In this document: in pieces, positions 14,538 to 17,221 of the stretch | How the letters are laid out: each line of letters starts with the position of its first letter | Position numbering within the stretch: position 1 is the first letter of the stretch | DNA from: Clostridia bacterium | Lineage (GTDB): Bacteria > Bacillota > Clostridia > Oscillospirales > CAG-272 | Assembly (NCBI GenBank): GCA_900769475.1 | Contig: CAAGGQ010000135.1 | Span: forward strand, 1 to 17,221 | Direction: 5' to 3' | Length of the DNA stretch: 17,221 bases | Translations under genes and position numbers: made by a program | Notes under the pieces: model-generated | What the model was told of the DNA's origin: nothing | Database searches by the model: none | What the model saw: only the letters and a program-made list of their open reading frames with translations

Positions 14538-15329
14538 TTATAGGTCAAAGACCTCGGCACTCTTGCGGAATTTCCCGGGGGTGATGCCAAACTTTTGCTT
14601 GAACAGCGTTTGGAAATGGGAGGGGGACTGAAAGCCGCATTTAACTGCCACCTCGCTCACGGTGTCATCGGTATTCAACAGAAGAGTACGGGCGTGGGTC
14701 ATGCGAATGTTGCAAAGGTAATCGTGGGGCGTTTCCCCGGTCTCGGTCTTAAATATGCGAAGCACGTGCAGGGGTACGTAGCCGGTCAGCGTCCCCAAAT
14801 GCTCCAGGGTCACCTGCTCGGCAAAATGCTCCTGCAGGTAGGTGATGCAAGATTGCACCGCGGGGGATTGGATTTGGGACTTGATCGAGTTGGAAAAGCA
14901 TTTGTAGAGCAGGCGCAAAAAGAGCATGTTCATTTTCAGTTTGCTTCCCAACCGGTCGGCGGCAAACAGATCCACCGTGTTGGCCGCGTCGGCGATCATT
15001 TCCTCGCCTCCGTGAAAGAAGGGAAGGATCTTTTCCACCAACGCGGGGGAAAAATCCCGGTTCTCCTCTCCAAATCGGAACCAAAAGGAGTAGCAGGAGT
15101 ATTCTTCCGTGCTGCTCAGCTTGGTGCCCGGACGGATAAAGCGGACGTCGCCGCGATGGAGTTGGTGGGGCCGATCGTTGATGTAAAGGGTACCGCTGTT
15201 TTCCAGATAGACGCTGATCTCAAAAAACTCAGCATAGCGATAGGGAACCCGCTCCAAACCGCGGGAATTATAATAGCGCCCCATCATTAGCGTGGGAAGC
15301 ATTTGCTCCTCGGATACGCCGGAAAGCAT
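14538..15329 (-). CDS. AraC-family transcriptional regulator
   Basis: 263 residues from the ATG at 15327-15329. This start is preferred because AAGGAGGTG (15338-15346 on the other strand) precedes it; an in-frame ATG at 15371 would add 14 residues but has no ribosome binding site. The N-terminal part (about 30-90) is a cupin-like sensor (ISVYLENSGTLYINDRPHQL, then RGDVRFIRPGT). The C-terminal 100 residues contain two helix-turn-helix motifs, VTLEHLGTLTGYVPLHVLRIF (173-193) and VSEVAVKCGFQSPSHFQTLF (224-243), ending in FGITPGKFRK, the AraC signature. It lies directly upstream of and in line with the uronate operon, so it most likely controls those genes in response to a uronate or a breakdown product. 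The effector is inference. It has its own promoter, and no strong terminator separates it from the M55 gene. Confidence 0.93.
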   Translation of the reverse strand: MLSGVSEEQMLPTLMMGRYYNSRGLERVPYRYAEFFEISVYLENSGTLYINDRPHQLHRGDVRFIRPGTKLSSTEEYSCYSFWFRFGEENRDFSPALVEKILPFFHGGEEMIADAANTVDLFAADRLGSKLKMNMLFLRLLYKCFSNSIKSQIQSPAVQSCITYLQEHFAEQVTLEHLGTLTGYVPLHVLRIFKTETGETPHDYLCNIRMTHARTLLLNTDDTVSEVAVKCGFQSPSHFQTLFKQKFGITPGKFRKSAEVFDL

Positions 15330-15409
15330 GAAAAACGCACCTCCTTGGCAAAGGATGTAAAGATACCGCATATTTTTGTTTGTTGCATATTCGGTAGATT
15401 TTCAAAAAA

Positions 15410-15430
15410 ATGCTAAAATTATTTTAGCAT
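15410..15430. promoter_or_regulatory. Perfect 21-bp palindrome, probable operator
   Basis: The arms ATGCTAAAAT (15410-15419) and ATTTTAGCAT (15421-15430) are perfect reverse complements around one central base. It covers the -10 box and start region of the regulator promoter, so a dimeric protein bound there would block transcription. It has no T tract and is not a terminator for a gene here. Confidence 0.7.
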
Positions 15431-15449
15431 AGGTTCTTGGGTTTGTCAA
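15421..15449 (-). promoter_or_regulatory. Promoter of the AraC-family regulator
   Basis: On the minus strand TTGACA (15444-15449) and TAAAAT (15421-15426) have a 17-bp spacer. Transcription should begin near 15414, giving a leader of about 85 nt. The -10 element lies inside a perfect palindrome (listed separately). Confidence 0.82.
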
Positions 15450-15492
15450 TTCAAAAAGATAAAATTGTGAGTGGGCCCCATGGCTTGAAGCG

Positions 15493-15531
15493 AAAAAAGA
15501 ACCGTTTCCTCGGTTGCGGAAACGGTTCTTT
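15493..15531 (-). terminator. Rho-independent terminator after the NAD+ synthetase gene
   Basis: A perfect 14-bp stem (15496-15509 with 15518-15531; AAAGAACCGTTTCC on one arm) has an 8-nt loop. Read on the minus strand it ends in six T (plus-strand A at 15493-15498), 15 nt downstream of the stop codon. Confidence 0.92.
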
Positions 15532-15545
15532 CCTGTATTCATAGG

Positions 15546-17221
15546 TTATTTGGTTGCCGATTCGTTGGCATCCAGGGCCTCGGCTTCGGCCAGCCAAAGG
15601 GCAGCGGAGGCATCCGAAGGCATTTTCCAATCGCCTCTGGGAGAGAAGCCCACCGAGCCCACCTTGGGGCCGTCCGGCAGACAGGAGCGCTTGAACTGCT
15701 GGCTGAAAAAGCGACGCAGGAAGATCTTGAGCCACTTGAGCAGGGTGGCGTTATCGTAGATCGATCCCAGGGCGTGCTTGGCCATGCGGTAAAGCTTTTC
15801 GGGAGAGAAGCCGTAGCGCACCAGATAGTAGAGGTAAAAATCGTGGATTTCGTAGGGGCCCACCAGGTCCTCGGTTTTTTGAGCAATGCTTCCGCTTTCG
15901 TCGGCAGGAAGGAGCTCGGGGGATACGGGAGTCCCGAGCACATCCAGGAGCGCCTCGGCCACGGCGGTTTTTCCTTCCGCGGCAAATTGCTCGGCGGAGT
16001 AGGCCACCACGTGGCGGATTAGGGTCTTGGGCACGTCGGCATTAACAGCGTACATGGACATATGATCCCCATTATAGGTTGCCCAACCAAGGGCAAGCTC
16101 GGAGAGGTCTCCGGTGCCGATCACCATGCCGCCGCAATCGTTGGCAATATCCATCAGAATCTGGGTTCGCTCACGCGCTTGGCTGTTTTCGTAGGTTACG
16201 TCTCGAACGTTGGGATCGTGGCCGATGTCACGGAAGTGAAGGTTTACGGCGTCAAAAATATCCACTTGACGGAAATCCACGCCCAGCTCCTCACAGAGCA
16301 CCGTGGCGTTGTTTTTGGTCCGTTGTGTGGTGCCAAAGCAGGGCATGGTTACCGCAAGAATATCCTTGCGGGGGCGTCCCAGACCATCCATGGCGCGCAC
16401 CATCACCAGCAGAGCCAGGGTCGAGTCCAAACCGCCCGAAATTCCCAGCACCAGCTTTTTGGCAAAGGCGCGCTCCACGCGTTGCTTTAGTCCCTCGGCT
16501 TGAATGTTTAGAATGGTTTCGCAACGGGCGTTGCAGGCCGCCTTGTCCGTGGGAATAAAGGGATGGGGCGCAATGGCGCGAGTCAGCTTGGTTTGGCGCA
16601 GAGGGAGAGAGAAGATGCTCTTCATTCCCTCAGCTGAGGGGGGAAGGTTGGCGCGGCGGCGTTGATAGGTCAAGCGCTCCAGGTCGATCTCACTTACGGT
16701 AAGCTCCTCCCGGGAGAAGGGGAGGGCTTCGGCAATCGGCTTGCCGTTCTCGGCAAGGAGCCGATGACCGCCGTACACCACGTCAGTGGTGGATTCGCCC
16801 GCTCCGGCCTCAGCGCAGAGATAGGCGCAGGACAGGCGTCCGGAAAGAGAACACAGGGCGGTGCGGCGATGCTCGGCGGCACCAATGATCTCCGGAGTGG
16901 CCGAAGGATTGCAGATCAGCGTGGCTCCTGCTTGGGTGGCGTTGGCGGAGGGCGGGATCGGGAGCTCCCGATCGGTGCCGATCTCCACGGCCAGGATCAG
17001 ATCCGTGATCTCACGGCAGGCAAAGAGCAGAGATGCGCCAAAAGGAACGCTTTGCTCGCCGATCCAGGCAACGCGATTGGTGCCGGGAGCCGAAGCAAAG
17101 ACGCGATCTTCCCCAGTGCTTTTGGAGGAAACGCTCTTGGGAACGATCCCAAGGAGCCGTCCGTTCTGACAAAGGGCGGCGCAGTTATAGATCTGTCCCT
17201 CCAGGGACCATGGCAGGCCGA
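15546..17221 (-). CDS. nadE: NAD+ synthetase with degenerate glutaminase domain, 5' end outside the window
   Basis: The frame is open to the right edge, so about 558 C-terminal residues are visible and the true start is outside; a GTG at 16986-16988 is internal. It makes NAD+ from deamido-NAD, ATP and ammonia or glutamine in the cytosol. The synthetase half has the ATP-pyrophosphatase loop ISGGLDST and IGTGDLSELALGWATYNGDHMS. The first half is the nitrilase-like glutaminase domain (LYNCAA-type start read here as IYNCAALCQNGRLLGIVPK, then VPFGASLLF, then PPSANATQAGATLICNPSA). Where glutamine-dependent enzymes have VEICEDLW with the catalytic Cys, this one reads VEIGTDRE: the codon at 16977-16979 is GGC (Gly), one base from TGC. 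The usual YLPNYxEFYE after the catalytic Lys is also lost (SVSSKSTGEDR), although the Lys codon (17136-17138) remains. So glutamine use is probably lost. The last gene of its unit. Confidence 0.93.
   Translation of the reverse strand, partial: GLPWSLEGQIYNCAALCQNGRLLGIVPKSVSSKSTGEDRVFASAPGTNRVAWIGEQSVPFGASLLFACREITDLILAVEIGTDRELPIPPSANATQAGATLICNPSATPEIIGAAEHRRTALCSLSGRLSCAYLCAEAGAGESTTDVVYGGHRLLAENGKPIAEALPFSREELTVSEIDLERLTYQRRRANLPPSAEGMKSIFSLPLRQTKLTRAIAPHPFIPTDKAACNARCETILNIQAEGLKQRVERAFAKKLVLGISGGLDSTLALLVMVRAMDGLGRPRKDILAVTMPCFGTTQRTKNNATVLCEELGVDFRQVDIFDAVNLHFRDIGHDPNVRDVTYENSQARERTQILMDIANDCGGMVIGTGDLSELALGWATYNGDHMSMYAVNADVPKTLIRHVVAYSAEQFAAEGKTAVAEALLDVLGTPVSPELLPADESGSIAQKTEDLVGPYEIHDFYLYYLVRYGFSPEKLYRMAKHALGSIYDNATLLKWLKIFLRRFFSQQFKRSCLPDGPKVGSVGFSPRGDWKMPSDASAALWLAEAEALDANESATK

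Noticed and set aside
16986..16988. GTG as the start of the NAD+ synthetase
   Set aside because: The frame stays open to the window edge and the upstream translation (GQIYNCAALCQNGRLLG and on) aligns with the glutaminase domain, so the start lies outside.

Overview
The window looks like chromosomal DNA of an anaerobic, low-to-mid GC Gram-positive bacterium, most likely an uncultured gut clostridium (Oscillospirales/Christensenellales-like). The basis is strong AGGAGG-type ribosome binding sites, consensus sigma-A promoters with 17-bp spacers, a biotin-dependent Na+-pumping decarboxylase operon, a hexuronate operon with a Bacillus-type SDR fructuronate reductase, and an LTA-synthase-like membrane sulfatase. 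The taxonomic guess is inference. I see no phage, IS element, CRISPR array, tRNA or rRNA.

Layout. (1) 1-951: 3' part of a metallo-beta-lactamase-fold hydrolase, closed by a strong terminator. (2) 982-5000: a three-gene unit behind a good promoter: a CobW/G3E GTPase with a large His/Cys repeat insert, a second CobW-like protein carrying a DUF1980/YcgQ-like C-terminal domain, and a membrane-anchored LTA-synthase/phosphoglycerol-transferase-type sulfatase, then a terminator. (3) 5040-10225: a five-gene operon behind a perfect consensus promoter: a CoA-type carboxyltransferase, a gamma-type membrane subunit, a free-standing biotin carrier, the Na+-translocating beta subunit, and an oxaloacetate decarboxylase/5S-type carboxyltransferase. 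It ends at a 17-bp-stem bidirectional terminator shared with the convergent unit. (4) 15449 down to 10232, minus strand: an AraC-family regulator, an M55 D-aminopeptidase-like protein, uronate isomerase, SDR fructuronate reductase and a mannonate dehydratase-like protein. (5) 17221 down to 15493, minus strand: an NAD+ synthetase, cut by the window edge, with its own terminator.

How the parts work together. In region 3 two different carboxyltransferases share one biotin carrier and one Na+ pump. On paper this can move CO2 between a 2-oxo acid (oxaloacetate/pyruvate) and an acyl-CoA (malonyl- or methylmalonyl-CoA), or release it at the membrane while exporting Na+. It resembles a hybrid of propionibacterial transcarboxylase and the Na+ decarboxylases. 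Region 4 takes glucuronate or galacturonate-type acids through fructuronate and mannonate to 2-keto-3-deoxygluconate. The kinase, aldolase and transporter are not in the window.

The most notable observations are the mixed carboxyltransferase/Na+ pump operon, the His/Cys tandem repeat array in the CobW protein, the apparent loss of the catalytic glutaminase cysteine (Cys to Gly) in the NAD+ synthetase, a perfect 21-bp palindrome over the araC-type promoter, and a four-hairpin element inside the uronate operon. No single system here is certainly new. The Na+ pump operon and the paired metal GTPases are the best candidates for under-described biology.
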